DNA from: CAZUWH01 sp964624075
Lineage (GTDB): Bacteria; Pseudomonadota; Alphaproteobacteria; Rhodospirillales; Rhodospirillaceae
Direction: 5' to 3'
NCBI GenBank assembly: GCA_964624075.1
Contig: CAZUWH010000006.1
Span: forward strand, 1 to 64,000
Length of the DNA: 64,000 nt
The notes beneath the pieces were generated by a model, which did not search any database, was not told the origin of the DNA, and saw nothing but the letters and a program-made list of their open reading frames with translations. Of this stretch, positions 27,490-37,321 are shown one piece after another. Position numbers and translations under genes: made by a program. Position 1 is the first letter of the stretch, and each line of letters begins with the position of its first letter.

Positions 27490-27495
27490 GGCCGG

Positions 27496-27807
27496 TCAAC
27501 CCTTCATCTGGTTGATTTCCTCGACCGCAATGGTGCCGTGGTTGCGGAAAAACACCACTACGATGGCAAGACCGATCGCCGCTTCCGCCGCCGCGACGGT
27601 CAGAACGAACACGGTAAAGACCTGACCGGTCAGATTCTCTAGATAGGCCGAGAATGTCACCATGTTGATGTTGACAGCCAACAGCATCAGCTCAACGGAC
27701 ATCAGGATGATGATGACGTTCTTTCGATTCAGGAAAACGCCGAACACGCCAAGGGTGAATACGACGGCTCCCACTGTCAGGTAGTGACCAAGACCGACAT
27801 CAAGCAT
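27496..27807 (-). CDS. nuoK: NADH-quinone oxidoreductase subunit K
   Basis: 103-residue three-helix membrane subunit. The two conserved membrane glutamates appear in ILMSVELMLLAVNIN and VAAAEAAIGLAIVV. Start at ATG 27807 (preceded by GGAGG at six bases) rather than the adjacent GTG; it overlaps the nuoJ stop as ATGA. Confidence 0.96.
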   Translation of the reverse strand: MLDVGLGHYLTVGAVVFTLGVFGVFLNRKNVIIILMSVELMLLAVNINMVTFSAYLENLTGQVFTVFVLTVAAAEAAIGLAIVVVFFRNHGTIAVEEINQMKG

Positions 27808-28418
27808 CACACGCCTCCCCTGGTCGGAACTTTCCGGACGTCAAGACTGTTAGCCTTGGTCCGTTCAAGCTGGCGGGCGATGACCTGCCTGCGCACGCCA
27901 GACCGTGACCGCAACGTCAGCATGATGGTCCCCACCATGGCCACCAGAAGCACCAGCCCGGCCGCCTGGAACAGATAGAGGTAATCCGTGTACAGGACTT
28001 GCCCCAGGGCTTCCGTATTGGTTCTCCCCGGACTAGTCATTGTTTCCGCCTGCACGGCCTCGACGTCGGGCACGAACACCCATCCGCCGATCACGGCAAC
28101 GAGTTCGACCAGCAGGATGATTCCGATCAGTCCGCCCAGGGGCAGATGATGCAGAAATCCTTCCCGCAGGCGAACAAAGTTGATGTCGAGCATCATCACC
28201 ACGAACAGGAACAGGACGGCCACGGCACCGACGTAGACGATCACCAGCATCATGGCCAGAAATTCCGCCCCCATCAGCAGGAACAATCCGGCGGCATTGA
28301 AAAACACCAGCACGAGGAACAGGACCGAGTGCACCGGATTGCGGGCCGCAACGACCCCTCCCGCCCCTGCAACGGCAATGGCGGCAAACACGTAGAACAT
28401 CACCGATTGCACGATCAC
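27807..28418 (-). CDS. nuoJ: NADH-quinone oxidoreductase subunit J
   Basis: 203-residue membrane subunit near the quinone/peripheral-arm junction. Shows ARNPVHSVLFLVLVFFNAAG, the glutamate region LMGAEFLAMMLVIVYVGAVA with the pi-bulge helix, and a hydrophilic C-terminal tail rich in arginine. The start is a GTG behind GGGGGAAGGGG. Confidence 0.95.
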   Translation of the reverse strand: MIVQSVMFYVFAAIAVAGAGGVVAARNPVHSVLFLVLVFFNAAGLFLLMGAEFLAMMLVIVYVGAVAVLFLFVVMMLDINFVRLREGFLHHLPLGGLIGIILLVELVAVIGGWVFVPDVEAVQAETMTSPGRTNTEALGQVLYTDYLYLFQAAGLVLLVAMVGTIMLTLRSRSGVRRQVIARQLERTKANSLDVRKVPTRGGV

Positions 28419-28477
28419 CCCTTCCCCCTACCAAGATTGCGGTTGGTCACCACGAATGTCAACACGACCGTTCCCGG

Positions 28478-28966
28478 TCAGCGGTAGGGCGCATCAAGAT
28501 GAAGACGCGCCGCAAGTTCCGTTTCCCAGCGGTCACCATTTGACAACAATTTTTCCTTGTTATACATCAACTCTTCCCTCGTTTCAGTAGCGAACTCAAA
28601 GTTCGGCCCTTCAACGATCGCATCCACCGGGCACGCTTCCTCACAATAGCCACAATAGATGCACTTGGTCATGTCGATGTCGTACCGTGTCGTACGCCGG
28701 CTACCATCTGCCCGCGACTCTGCCTCGATGGTGATGGCCTGCGCCGGACAGATAGCCTCGCACAACTTGCAGGCAATACAGCGCTCTTCGCCATTCGGAT
28801 AGCGACGCAGGGCATGCTCGCCACGGAAGCGCGGCGACAGCGGCCCCTTTTCGAAGGGGTAGTTAATGGTTACCTTGGGTTTGAACATGTAACGCAAAGT
28901 AAGCGCCATGCCCTGCACGAGCTCGGTTAGCAGAAACGCCCGTGCGGTACGATCAAGAAAGGACAT
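28478..28966 (-). CDS. nuoI: NADH-quinone oxidoreductase subunit I (ferredoxin-like)
   Basis: 162 residues carrying the two 4Fe-4S clusters N6a and N6b: CIACKLCEAICPAQAI and CIYCGYCEEACPVDAI. The N-terminal amphipathic helix region and FRGEHALRRYPNGEERC are typical. It passes electrons from NuoG to NuoB. Next to nuoH with a 6-base gap. Confidence 0.97.
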   Translation of the reverse strand: MSFLDRTARAFLLTELVQGMALTLRYMFKPKVTINYPFEKGPLSPRFRGEHALRRYPNGEERCIACKLCEAICPAQAITIEAESRADGSRRTTRYDIDMTKCIYCGYCEEACPVDAIVEGPNFEFATETREELMYNKEKLLSNGDRWETELAARLHLDAPYR

Positions 28967-28972
28967 CTTCTC

Positions 28973-29989
28973 TTACCCCTTCGGCACCCAATCGAAGGCA
29001 ACCAGGACCCCCGCCGTCAACACCACCCAGAACAGTGAGAACGGCAGGAACACTTTCCAGCCCAGACGCATGAGCTGATCATAACGGTAACGTGGGAAAG
29101 TTGCCCGCACCCACAGAAATCCGAACAGCAGCAAGGCGACTTTCAACACGAACCATACCACCCCCGGTACCAAGTTGAAGGGGATCATGTCAAACGGCGG
29201 CAGCCAGCCGCCCAGAAACAGGATGGCGGCCAGACCGCTCATCAGGATCATATTGGCATATTCCCCGAGAAAGAACATGCCGAACGTCATCGCCGAGTAC
29301 TCGACATTGTACCCGGCTACCAGTTCGGATTCCGCTTCTGGCAGGTCGAAAGGCGCCCGGTTGGTCTCGGCCAGTGTCGAAATGAAGAAGAGGACGAACA
29401 TAGGCAGGTGCGGAATGACATACCACACCCCTTCGGCCTGGGCCCTGACAATTTCCGACAGGTTCAAGCTCCCCGCAGACAGCAGAACCGTCACCAGCAC
29501 GAAGCCGATCGAGACCTCATAGGACACCATCTGGCCCGCCGAACGCAAACCGCCCAGAAAGGCATACTTCGAGTTCGATGCCCAGCCCGCCATGATGATG
29601 CCATAGACTCCCGTCGAGGACAGGGCGAACAGATAAAGGATGCCGACGTTGATGTTCGACAGCACCCATCCCTCATTGAAAGGGATCACCGCCCACGCCA
29701 TCAATGCCAGAATGAACGTCAACAACGGCGCGAGAATGAAGATTCCCCGGTTGGCACGGGCTGGAATCACCGTTTCCTTCAACAGCAGCTTGAGGCCATC
29801 TGCTATCGGCTGCAACAGACCGAACGGTCCCACCACGTTGGGGCCTTTGCGCAACTGTATGGCTGCAATCACTTTCCGTTCAGCCAGAGTCAGATAGGCG
29901 ATCCCAAGCATGATCGGGCCGACAACCAGGATAGTCTGCAAAACAATGATAACCAGTGGCCACAGATAGCCGTTCCAGAGTTCAACCAT
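28973..29989 (-). CDS. nuoH: NADH-quinone oxidoreductase subunit H
   Basis: 338-residue membrane subunit that forms the quinone chamber with NuoB and NuoD. Family landmarks: AERKVIAAIQLRKGPNVVGP, GLLQPIADGLKLLLKE, AETNRAPFDLPEAESELVAG and EYANMILMSGLAAILFLGGW. Its ATG lies 8 bases inside the end of nuoG. Confidence 0.97.
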   Translation of the reverse strand: MVELWNGYLWPLVIIVLQTILVVGPIMLGIAYLTLAERKVIAAIQLRKGPNVVGPFGLLQPIADGLKLLLKETVIPARANRGIFILAPLLTFILALMAWAVIPFNEGWVLSNINVGILYLFALSSTGVYGIIMAGWASNSKYAFLGGLRSAGQMVSYEVSIGFVLVTVLLSAGSLNLSEIVRAQAEGVWYVIPHLPMFVLFFISTLAETNRAPFDLPEAESELVAGYNVEYSAMTFGMFFLGEYANMILMSGLAAILFLGGWLPPFDMIPFNLVPGVVWFVLKVALLLFGFLWVRATFPRYRYDQLMRLGWKVFLPFSLFWVVLTAGVLVAFDWVPKG

Positions 29990-32060
29990 GGGTTCCCGTT
30001 CCCCCCTGTGCCCGGCTGCTGTTCAGACTTTCGACACATTCTGCCATGATTCGGGAAGCGCGGCTGATCGGATCGGTCATATAGAAATTGGTGACCGGCG
30101 ACATGAATGGCGCCTCTGTCACGGCCGCGGTCGAACTGCCGAACGTCCCCCATGGCGCAGCGGCCGGGGCCTGATCAATGGCGGCAAAGGCCGGATCCAC
30201 CGCAGCCAGGCGCGCGCGCACTCCGGCAAGCGAATCATAGGGAAGCGGCTTGCCGACGACATCGGAAAGGGCACGGATGATCTTCCAGTCTTCACGCGCT
30301 TCGCCCGGCGGAAATACGGCCAATCGCGTGCCCTGCACCCGCCCCTCCGTATTCACGTAGAGGGCATTCTTTTCGGTATAGGCCGCGCCCGGTAGGATCA
30401 CGTCCGCCCGTTGTGCGCCGGCATCGCCATGGTGTCCCTGGTAGACGACAAACGCCTTGCCCAAGGCAGCCATGTCGATTTCATCGGCGCCCAAGAGATA
30501 AACGAAGCCGATCTCCCCCTTGCTAGCCCCTTCGAGAATGGCGGCAACAGCGCGCCCTTCCTCGCCCGGCATGAACCCCAGCATCAGGCCGCCCACCCGC
30601 GCCGCCGCCGTATGCAGGACATTGAAGCCGTTCCAGCCCTCCTGCACCATGCCGGTCGCTTCAGCCAACCGGTGGGCCAGCCCCAGAGTGGCTGGACCGT
30701 CAGAACGCGCCAGCGCTCCCTGCCCCACGATCAGCATAGGCCGTTCAGCTGCCTTCAGCACCGCATGAAAGGGATGCCGCCCCTCTGCCACGGCCTTCAC
30801 GGCCTCCGGCCCATGACCCAAAAACGCGGCTGGATAGGTCAGGTCAGCTTTCTCTCCGATCGTTGCCACCTTCAGCCTACCGGTGAGCCAGCGCTTGCGG
30901 ATGCGGGCGTTCACAACCGCTGCCTCCCGGCGCGGATTGGTGCCGATCAGGAGCAGGGCATCGGCCTCGTCAAGGCCGGCGATGGTCGTGTTGAATCGAT
31001 AGGCCGCCGGCACCCGTGAATCTAGGGCTGCGCCGTCCTGACGGCAGTCGAGATTCACCACCCCCAGGCCGGTCACCAGAAGATCCTTCAGGGCGATCAT
31101 AGCCTCGCAGTCAGCCAGATTGCCGGCGAGGGCAGCGATCTTTTCCGGCTTCATGGTTTTTAGCTTGTCGCCAACAACCGCGAAAGCCTCCGGCCAGCCG
31201 ACCGATCGCAGCCTGCCACCGCGTCGTACATAGGGTGTGTCGAGGCGCCGGGCCCGCAGACCGTCACAGGCATGGCGGGTCTTGTCGGAGATCCACTCTT
31301 CGTTGACAGCCTCGTTCAGGCGCGGCAGAACCCGCATCACCTGGGCGCCGCGCGAGTCGATCCGGATGGCGCTGCCGACCGCATCGAGGACATCAACCGA
31401 CTCGGTTCTGTGCAGTTCCCATGGTCGCGCCGTGAAGGCATAGGGACGACTGGTCAGCGCCCCGACCGGACAAAGATCGACCAGGTTGCCAGACAGTTCC
31501 GACTCTAGACTCTTGCCGATGTAGGTGGTGATTTCCATGTGCTCGCCCCGGAACACCGCCCCCAGCTCGGGAACGCCGGCCACCTCGGTCATAAAACGCA
31601 CACAACGCGTGCACTGGATGCAACGGGTCATGTAGGTTTTGATCAGCGGCCCCAGATATTTGTCCGTCACCGCCCGCTTTTCTTCCCTGTACCGGCTCCG
31701 GTCGCCGCCGTAGGTCATCGCCTGATCCTGGAGGTCGCACTCGCCTCCCTGGTCACAGATGGGACAATCGAGCGGGTGATTGATCAGCAAGAGTTCCATC
31801 ACACCGCGACGGGCTTTACGCACCATGGGACTACCGGTCTTGACCACCATGCCATCGGCGACCGGCAGGGCACAGCTCGCCTGCGGTTTAGGCAGTCCCG
31901 GCGAGACTTCGACCAGGCACATTCGACAGTTGCCGGCAATCGACAGACGTTCATGATAACAGAAGCGCGGAATTTCGATTCCCAGCCGCTCGCAGGCCTG
32001 CAGTACCGTGCTACCTGGCTCCACCTCGATCTTGATGCCGTCGATGGTCAGTTTCGGCAT
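29982..32060 (-). CDS. nuoG: NADH-quinone oxidoreductase subunit G
   Basis: 692-residue iron-sulfur subunit of the N-module. N-terminal 2Fe-2S ligands occur in CYHERLSIAGNCRMCLVE, N5-type ligands in HPLDCPICDQGGECDLQDQA and 4Fe-4S ligands in TRCIQCTRCVRFM, followed by a molybdopterin-oxidoreductase-like domain without cofactor. Complete and uninterrupted. Nine bases separate it from nuoF. Confidence 0.97.
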   Translation of the reverse strand: MPKLTIDGIKIEVEPGSTVLQACERLGIEIPRFCYHERLSIAGNCRMCLVEVSPGLPKPQASCALPVADGMVVKTGSPMVRKARRGVMELLLINHPLDCPICDQGGECDLQDQAMTYGGDRSRYREEKRAVTDKYLGPLIKTYMTRCIQCTRCVRFMTEVAGVPELGAVFRGEHMEITTYIGKSLESELSGNLVDLCPVGALTSRPYAFTARPWELHRTESVDVLDAVGSAIRIDSRGAQVMRVLPRLNEAVNEEWISDKTRHACDGLRARRLDTPYVRRGGRLRSVGWPEAFAVVGDKLKTMKPEKIAALAGNLADCEAMIALKDLLVTGLGVVNLDCRQDGAALDSRVPAAYRFNTTIAGLDEADALLLIGTNPRREAAVVNARIRKRWLTGRLKVATIGEKADLTYPAAFLGHGPEAVKAVAEGRHPFHAVLKAAERPMLIVGQGALARSDGPATLGLAHRLAEATGMVQEGWNGFNVLHTAAARVGGLMLGFMPGEEGRAVAAILEGASKGEIGFVYLLGADEIDMAALGKAFVVYQGHHGDAGAQRADVILPGAAYTEKNALYVNTEGRVQGTRLAVFPPGEAREDWKIIRALSDVVGKPLPYDSLAGVRARLAAVDPAFAAIDQAPAAAPWGTFGSSTAAVTEAPFMSPVTNFYMTDPISRASRIMAECVESLNSSRAQGGTGTHG

Positions 32061-32069
32061 GGTTCCCTC

Positions 32070-33347
32070 TCACCTGGTGGCAGCATGTGCAGCAATGCGA
32101 CGCTCGATCTCCGAGCGGAAGTGACGAATCAATCCCTGCACCGGCCACGCCGCCGCGTCACCAAGAGCGCAGATAGTATGACCTTCGATCTGGCGGCTGA
32201 CCTGTTCCAGGACGTCGATTTCTGCCACCTCAGCCTCTCCAGTTGTCATGCGCTCCATCATCCGCCACAGCCACCCTGTTCCTTCGCGGCACGGCGTGCA
32301 CTGGCCACAGCTTTCGTGCTTATAGAATCGTGACAGACGGGCAATGGCACGCACGATATCCGTAGACCGATCCATGACAATAACCGCCGCGGTCCCGAGA
32401 CCAGATTGCACCTCGCGTAGGGAATCGAAATCCATCAGAACATGGTCGCAGATATCTTTCGGCAGCAGGGGTACCGATGATCCTCCGGGAATCACGGCCA
32501 GAAGGTTATCCCAGCCGCCCCGGACACCGCCGGCGTGCCGTTCGATCAACTCCTTCAGAGGGACTCCCATTTCCTCTTCCACGTTGCACGGTGCGTTGAC
32601 GTGGCCGGAAATACAGAACACCTTGGTTCCCGTGTTCTTGGGCCGTCCCAGCCCGGCAAACCAGACACCGCCCCGGCGGAGAATGGTGGGAACAACGGCA
32701 ATGGATTCGACATTGTTGACAGTGGTCGGACAGCCAAACACCCCGACCCCGGCTGGAAACGGCGGCTTCAGACGCGGCTGGCCCTTTTTACCTTCGATGC
32801 TGTTGATAAGGGCAGTTTCCTCGCCACAGATGTAGGCACCCATGCCACGATGGACTCGAACATCAAAAGCCCAGCCCGTACCGTAAGCATCGCTGCCGAT
32901 CAGACCCACGGTCCGGGCCTCGTCAATAGCAGCCTGCAACACCTCGGCCTCGCGATAGAACTCACCACGAATGTAGATGTAGGCGACATGGGCGTTCATG
33001 GCGAAACTGGCCAGCAACGCCCCCTCGATCAGCTTGTGCGGCTCGTTGCGGAGGATGTCACGGTCCTTGCACGTGCCCGGTTCGCCCTCGTCGGCATTGA
33101 TGACCAGATAATGAGGACGCTCCGGTGTAACCGTCTTCGGCATGAATGTCCATTTGAGGCCCGTTGGGAAACCGGCGCCGCCACGGCCACGCAAACCCGA
33201 TTCCTTGACCTGATCGATGATCCAGTCACGACCCTTGGCCATCAAGGCCTCCGTGTTCTCCCAGTCCCCCCGCTCCCGTGCTCCTTTCAGACCGACATCG
33301 TGGAAACCGTACAGATTGGTAAAGATTCGGTCCTTGTCGCTCAGCAT
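32070..33347 (-). CDS. nuoF: NADH-quinone oxidoreductase subunit F
   Basis: 425-residue NADH- and FMN-binding subunit. Seen: GLRGRGGAGFPTGLKWTFMP (NADH site), YLVINADEGEPGTCKDRDIL (FMN site), GAGAYICGEETAL-like AYICGEETALINSIEG and ESCGQCTPCREGTGWLWRMM for cluster N3. The ATG at 33347 overlaps the nuoE stop; a GTG one codon earlier is also possible. Confidence 0.97.
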   Translation of the reverse strand: MLSDKDRIFTNLYGFHDVGLKGARERGDWENTEALMAKGRDWIIDQVKESGLRGRGGAGFPTGLKWTFMPKTVTPERPHYLVINADEGEPGTCKDRDILRNEPHKLIEGALLASFAMNAHVAYIYIRGEFYREAEVLQAAIDEARTVGLIGSDAYGTGWAFDVRVHRGMGAYICGEETALINSIEGKKGQPRLKPPFPAGVGVFGCPTTVNNVESIAVVPTILRRGGVWFAGLGRPKNTGTKVFCISGHVNAPCNVEEEMGVPLKELIERHAGGVRGGWDNLLAVIPGGSSVPLLPKDICDHVLMDFDSLREVQSGLGTAAVIVMDRSTDIVRAIARLSRFYKHESCGQCTPCREGTGWLWRMMERMTTGEAEVAEIDVLEQVSRQIEGHTICALGDAAAWPVQGLIRHFRSEIERRIAAHAATR

Positions 33348-33961
33348 CACACCCCCCCCTTGACTGGTACCGATTTGAGGGTAGTAGGCCCGCTAGCCGG
33401 ACAAGAACACTGACGGCCGATTTGCGACCCTGCTTTCAGCCGTTCGCCCCGCCCCAACGCCTCCAGAATCGCCTTCATGGCAGTATAATCGAGATCCTCG
33501 AAATAATCGTCCCCGATCTGGACGACGGGCGCATTGACACACGCCCCCGCGCATTCGACTTCCTGAACGGTGAACTGGTCATCCGGCGTGGTCTCGCCTG
33601 GGCTGATCCCCAACACATCGCGACAAGCCCGCACGATCTCATCGGATCCGCGCAACCAGCACGGCAGGTTCGTACAGACCTGGACATGATGCCGACCAAC
33701 CGGATACAGCCGGTACATGGTATAAAACGTTGCCACCTCGTAAACCCGCATAGAGGGTACCCCGAGAAGACCGGCAACATAATCCACGGCCGCCCGGGAG
33801 AGCCATCCCGCCTGCCGCTGGGCCAGATCGAGCAAAGGCATAGTGGCGCCCGCCTGCTTGCCCGGGGGATAGCGGGCAATCACCACTTCCGCTTTCTTCA
33901 GATTGTCAGCCGTAAAGACGAATGAGGCTGGTTCGGTGGATGCAGAAGATTGCTTATTCAT
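33347..33961 (-). CDS. nuoE: NADH-quinone oxidoreductase subunit E
   Basis: 204-residue thioredoxin-fold subunit with 2Fe-2S cluster N1a. Ligands lie in VCTNLPCWLRGSDEI and VECAGACVNAPVVQI. The C-terminal extension after residue 165 (LKAGSQIGRQCSCPASGPTT) is typical of alphaproteobacterial NuoE. Start overlaps the nuoD stop as ATGA. Confidence 0.96.
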   Translation of the reverse strand: MNKQSSASTEPASFVFTADNLKKAEVVIARYPPGKQAGATMPLLDLAQRQAGWLSRAAVDYVAGLLGVPSMRVYEVATFYTMYRLYPVGRHHVQVCTNLPCWLRGSDEIVRACRDVLGISPGETTPDDQFTVQEVECAGACVNAPVVQIGDDYFEDLDYTAMKAILEALGRGERLKAGSQIGRQCSCPASGPTTLKSVPVKGGV

Positions 33962-35136
33962 CGGTCAATCTCGCCGAAAACAACGTCAAGGGAGCCGATG
34001 ATCGCGGTAACGTCGGCGAGCATGTGCCCGTTTGCCAGCATGTCCATCGCCGAAAGATGGACATAACCCGGGGAACGGATGGCACAACGGTAGGGTCTGT
34101 TGCTGCCGTCTGCCACCAAGTAGACGCCAAACTCACCCTTGGGCGCCTCGGTTGCGACATAGACCTCACCCGCTGGCACATGGAAGCCCTCGCTGAACAA
34201 CTTAAAATGATGGATCAGAGCCTCCATCGAATGCTTCATTTCGCCTCGCTTCGGCAGCACAACCTTATGATTGTCCACCCGTACCGCCCCTGCCGGCATT
34301 CTGTCGAGACACTGTTTTATGAGGCGCACCGACTGGTGCATTTCCTCGACCCGAACCAGATAGCGGTCGTAGGCATCCCCCTTGCGGCCGACCGGAATGT
34401 CGAAATGCAGGGCATCATAAACCTCATAGGGCTGGGCCTTGCGCAGATCCCACGGCAGGCCTGCCGCCCGCAAGACCGGCCCCGAAAATCCCCAGTCCAT
34501 TGCCTGCCCAGCCGTAACCGGACTGATATCGACGGTGCGCTGCTTGAAGATACGGTTCTCGGTCAGTAGCGTTTCTATGTCGTCGATCAGGCCCGGGAAG
34601 GTTTCACACCAGGCCATGATGTCTTCGGCAAGTCCCTCTGGCATGTCATGGGCTACACCACCGATACGAAAATAGTTGGCATGCATGCGGGCCCCACAGA
34701 CCCGCTCGTAGAATTCCATCAGACGCTCGCGCTCTTCAAACATCCACAACAACGGGGTCATGGCTCCCACGTCCAAGGCATAAGACGTGATGTTGAGGAT
34801 GTGACTCATCAGCCGCGAGATCTCGGCATACAGAACCCGGATATACTGGGCCCGTGGCGGCAATTCGAGCCTAAGCAGCTTCTCAGCCGCCAACACGAAG
34901 GAATGCTCCATCGCCATTGGCGCACAATAATCAAGCCGATCGAAATAGGGCGCTGCCTGGGCGTAAGTCTTATATTCAATCAGCTTCTCGGTTCCCCGAT
35001 GCAGCAGACCGACATGGGGATCGGCACGTTCGATCACCTCCCCCGACAGCTCCAGCACCAGACGTAACACGCCATGGGCCGATGGATGCTGCGGCCCGAA
35101 ATTGAGCGTGAGGGTATTGATCCGGGCTTCAGCCAT
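33958..35136 (-). CDS. nuoD: NADH-quinone oxidoreductase subunit D
   Basis: 392-residue 49-kDa-type subunit forming the quinone site. Seen: TLNFGPQHPSAHGVLRLVLE, DPHVGLLHRGTEKLIEYKTY, CAPMAMEHSF and the C-terminal DVVFGEIDR. The start at MAEARINTL is chosen over an in-frame ATG 20 codons upstream because it matches the family and lies right after nuoC. Confidence 0.97.
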   Translation of the reverse strand: MAEARINTLTLNFGPQHPSAHGVLRLVLELSGEVIERADPHVGLLHRGTEKLIEYKTYAQAAPYFDRLDYCAPMAMEHSFVLAAEKLLRLELPPRAQYIRVLYAEISRLMSHILNITSYALDVGAMTPLLWMFEERERLMEFYERVCGARMHANYFRIGGVAHDMPEGLAEDIMAWCETFPGLIDDIETLLTENRIFKQRTVDISPVTAGQAMDWGFSGPVLRAAGLPWDLRKAQPYEVYDALHFDIPVGRKGDAYDRYLVRVEEMHQSVRLIKQCLDRMPAGAVRVDNHKVVLPKRGEMKHSMEALIHHFKLFSEGFHVPAGEVYVATEAPKGEFGVYLVADGSNRPYRCAIRSPGYVHLSAMDMLANGHMLADVTAIIGSLDVVFGEIDR

Positions 35137-35138
35137 GT

Positions 35139-35747
35139 TCAGCTCTTTCCTTCCGCCTTCTCGTCCCCCGGCAGCCTTCCGCCGTATCCTTCCCACGGGC
35201 TCAGGAAATCGAAGGTACGAAATTCCTGCGTCAGTCTGACCGGCGCATAGACGACTCGTTTATGCTCATCGTCGTAACGGACTTCGACATAGCCGGTCAG
35301 CGGAAAATCCTTGCGCAGGGGATGACCCTCGAAGCCATAGTCGGTGAGAAGACGACGCAAATCCGGATGATCGGTGAAGGCCACCCCGTACATATCCCAT
35401 ATCTCGCGCTCGAACCAGTTGGCCGAGGAAAACACGCTCACCACTGACGGAACCGGTGTTTCTTCACCGGTTTGCACCTTGACTCGTACCCGTTGGTTGT
35501 GACGCAGGGATAGAAGATGGTAGACGACCTCGAAGCGCTCCTCCCGTTCAGGATAGTCGACACCGGCCATGAACACGAGTTGCCGGAACTGGCAGTTGGC
35601 ATCGTCCCGCAAAAAAGTCAGCACCCTGACAACAGCGGATCTCTGCACGGTGATCGTCAATTCACCATGTGAGATGTCCACTGCCCGCACTTCCTGCAAG
35701 AGCGCTATTCTGATGTAGTCTCCCAGATCCTGAAATACCTGAAGCAT
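35139..35747 (-). CDS. nuoC: NADH-quinone oxidoreductase subunit C
   Basis: 202-residue 30-kDa-type subunit of the Q-module, separate from NuoD. Signature: WFEREIWDMYGVAFTDHPDL followed by RRLLTDYGFEGHPLRKDFPL and GYVEVRYDDE. Complete. Confidence 0.97.
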   Translation of the reverse strand: MLQVFQDLGDYIRIALLQEVRAVDISHGELTITVQRSAVVRVLTFLRDDANCQFRQLVFMAGVDYPEREERFEVVYHLLSLRHNQRVRVKVQTGEETPVPSVVSVFSSANWFEREIWDMYGVAFTDHPDLRRLLTDYGFEGHPLRKDFPLTGYVEVRYDDEHKRVVYAPVRLTQEFRTFDFLSPWEGYGGRLPGDEKAEGKS

Positions 35748-35768
35748 GATTCAGCCTGCCCGCTTTCC

Positions 35769-36311
35769 TCACCGGAACAGCGTTCCGGTCCGCCGGATTT
35801 TCTTCTGCAGCTGCATGATACCATACAGCAATGCCTCCGCTGTCGGCGGACAGCCTGGCACATAGACATCGACTGGGACGATGCGATCGCACCCTCGCAC
35901 GACTGCATAGGAATAATGATAATATCCCCCTCCGTTGGCACAGGAGCCCATGGAAATCACCCACCGTGGTTCGGCCATCTGGTCATAAACCTTGCGCAGG
36001 GCCGGTGCCATCTTGTTGGTCAGCGTGCCAGCCACGATCATGACATCCGATTGGCGCGGACTAGGTCGGAAGACGAGACCAAAGCGATCCAAATCATAGC
36101 GTGAACAGGCACAATGAATCATCTCGATCGCACAACAGGCCAGTCCGAACGTCAACGGCCATAGCGACCCGGTCCGCGCCCAATTGACCAGGCTGTCAAC
36201 AGTGGAAAGGACGAAGCCTTTGTCGCCGATTTCCTCACCCACCAGAGCAAGGAGCCTGTCCTGGTCCGAACCTGGGGGCAGCGATGGCGCTCCCGCGAAA
36301 TTCACTCCCAT
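35769..36311 (-). CDS. nuoB: NADH-quinone oxidoreductase subunit B
   Basis: 180-residue subunit holding the terminal cluster N2. Ligands: LACCAIEMIHCACSRYDLDR, MGSCANGGGYYHYSYAVVRG and VPVDVYVPGCPPTAEALLYG. ATG at 36311 overlaps the end of nuoA by ten bases; longer in-frame options would run into nuoA. Confidence 0.97.
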   Translation of the reverse strand: MGVNFAGAPSLPPGSDQDRLLALVGEEIGDKGFVLSTVDSLVNWARTGSLWPLTFGLACCAIEMIHCACSRYDLDRFGLVFRPSPRQSDVMIVAGTLTNKMAPALRKVYDQMAEPRWVISMGSCANGGGYYHYSYAVVRGCDRIVPVDVYVPGCPPTAEALLYGIMQLQKKIRRTGTLFR

Positions 36312-36667
36312 TCCAACGCTCCCTTCTTCCACTCGTAAACGAAACCGACGGTCAGGATTCCCAGGAACACTATCATCGACCAGAATCCGAACAGCCCCAC
36401 CTCTCCCAAGGCCACGGCCCACGGAAACAGAAACGCCACCTCCAGGTCGAAAATGATGAAAAGAATTGCTACCAGATAGAACCGCACGTCGAACTGGATG
36501 CGCGCATCCTCGAAAGGCTCGAACCCACATTCGTAAGCCGAGTTCTTTTCGGAGTCAGGTCGCTGTGGTGCGATGATATAGGAAGCAACAATGGCTCCGA
36601 TCGCAATGACACAGGCAATACCGAAAAAAATCAGAATCGGTAGATATTCCTTAAGGAAATCTTCCAT
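36302..36667 (-). CDS. nuoA: NADH-quinone oxidoreductase subunit A
   Basis: 121-residue three-helix membrane subunit and first gene of the operon. Signatures: KNSAYECGFEPFEDARIQFD with the conserved cysteine loop, and FYLVAILFIIFDLEVAFLFP with the membrane acidic pair. The start at MEDFLKEYLPILIFF is preferred to an in-frame ATG far upstream that lacks family similarity. Confidence 0.96.
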   Translation of the reverse strand: MEDFLKEYLPILIFFGIACVIAIGAIVASYIIAPQRPDSEKNSAYECGFEPFEDARIQFDVRFYLVAILFIIFDLEVAFLFPWAVALGEVGLFGFWSMIVFLGILTVGFVYEWKKGALEWE

Positions 36668-37321
36668 GGTTATCCATACTCCCTGCCGTCGCATGCACCA
36701 CAGAAACGCGCCAGCATTGTCCCGACTTCCTTGCAAATCGGTCGTGACCTTACACGCCACGATAGACAAGCCAGATGACAGGCACCACATGTACTTCCAG
36801 AAATACCGTTCGCCCCCTACCCTCAACAACCTCAATCAGCCCCGGGCACACGTTAAAGACTCCAAGACGGCTTCTTCCAGACGCTTACACAATCCCGCGC
36901 CCGTCGTCCGGTTCATATCCCCGGACACGACCGGTCCCCGTCAGAGCTGTTTCGCCTTTTCCGCTCACGCCATTTTCTTTCCTTATCTTAAGAGATTCTA
37001 TCGGCCGATTGTTCGGGTTTAATGCAGGCTTTCATTCCGAGTCAAGGCCGCTTCTGACATGATTGAAGATCAGTCTTCAGACACGACGGGGCGGCGGGCG
37101 ATGCAGGCACGTTTCACGGCTCTGTTCCGCAGAGACGTCGGCAAAACGGAACAGATCAGAACGGATGAAAGCGTCGGTCGCCGACGGGATTTCTACCCCC
37201 ATTTTATCATGAGAAATTTGTCATAATAGAGGTTGTCTGTATAAGGTCACGAAAGGCAAAACGTGAAATGAAAGAAGGTGGGACAGCCTGAGTAACATGG
37301 AATGCGCGGACGGGCAGGGAG
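36668..37321. other. Intergenic region upstream of the nuo operon
   Basis: About 650 bases without a recognisable gene on either strand. It must contain the nuo promoter on the minus strand, but no consensus pair is evident. An AT-rich stretch near 37200-37250 precedes the glpD remnant. Confidence 0.5.
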
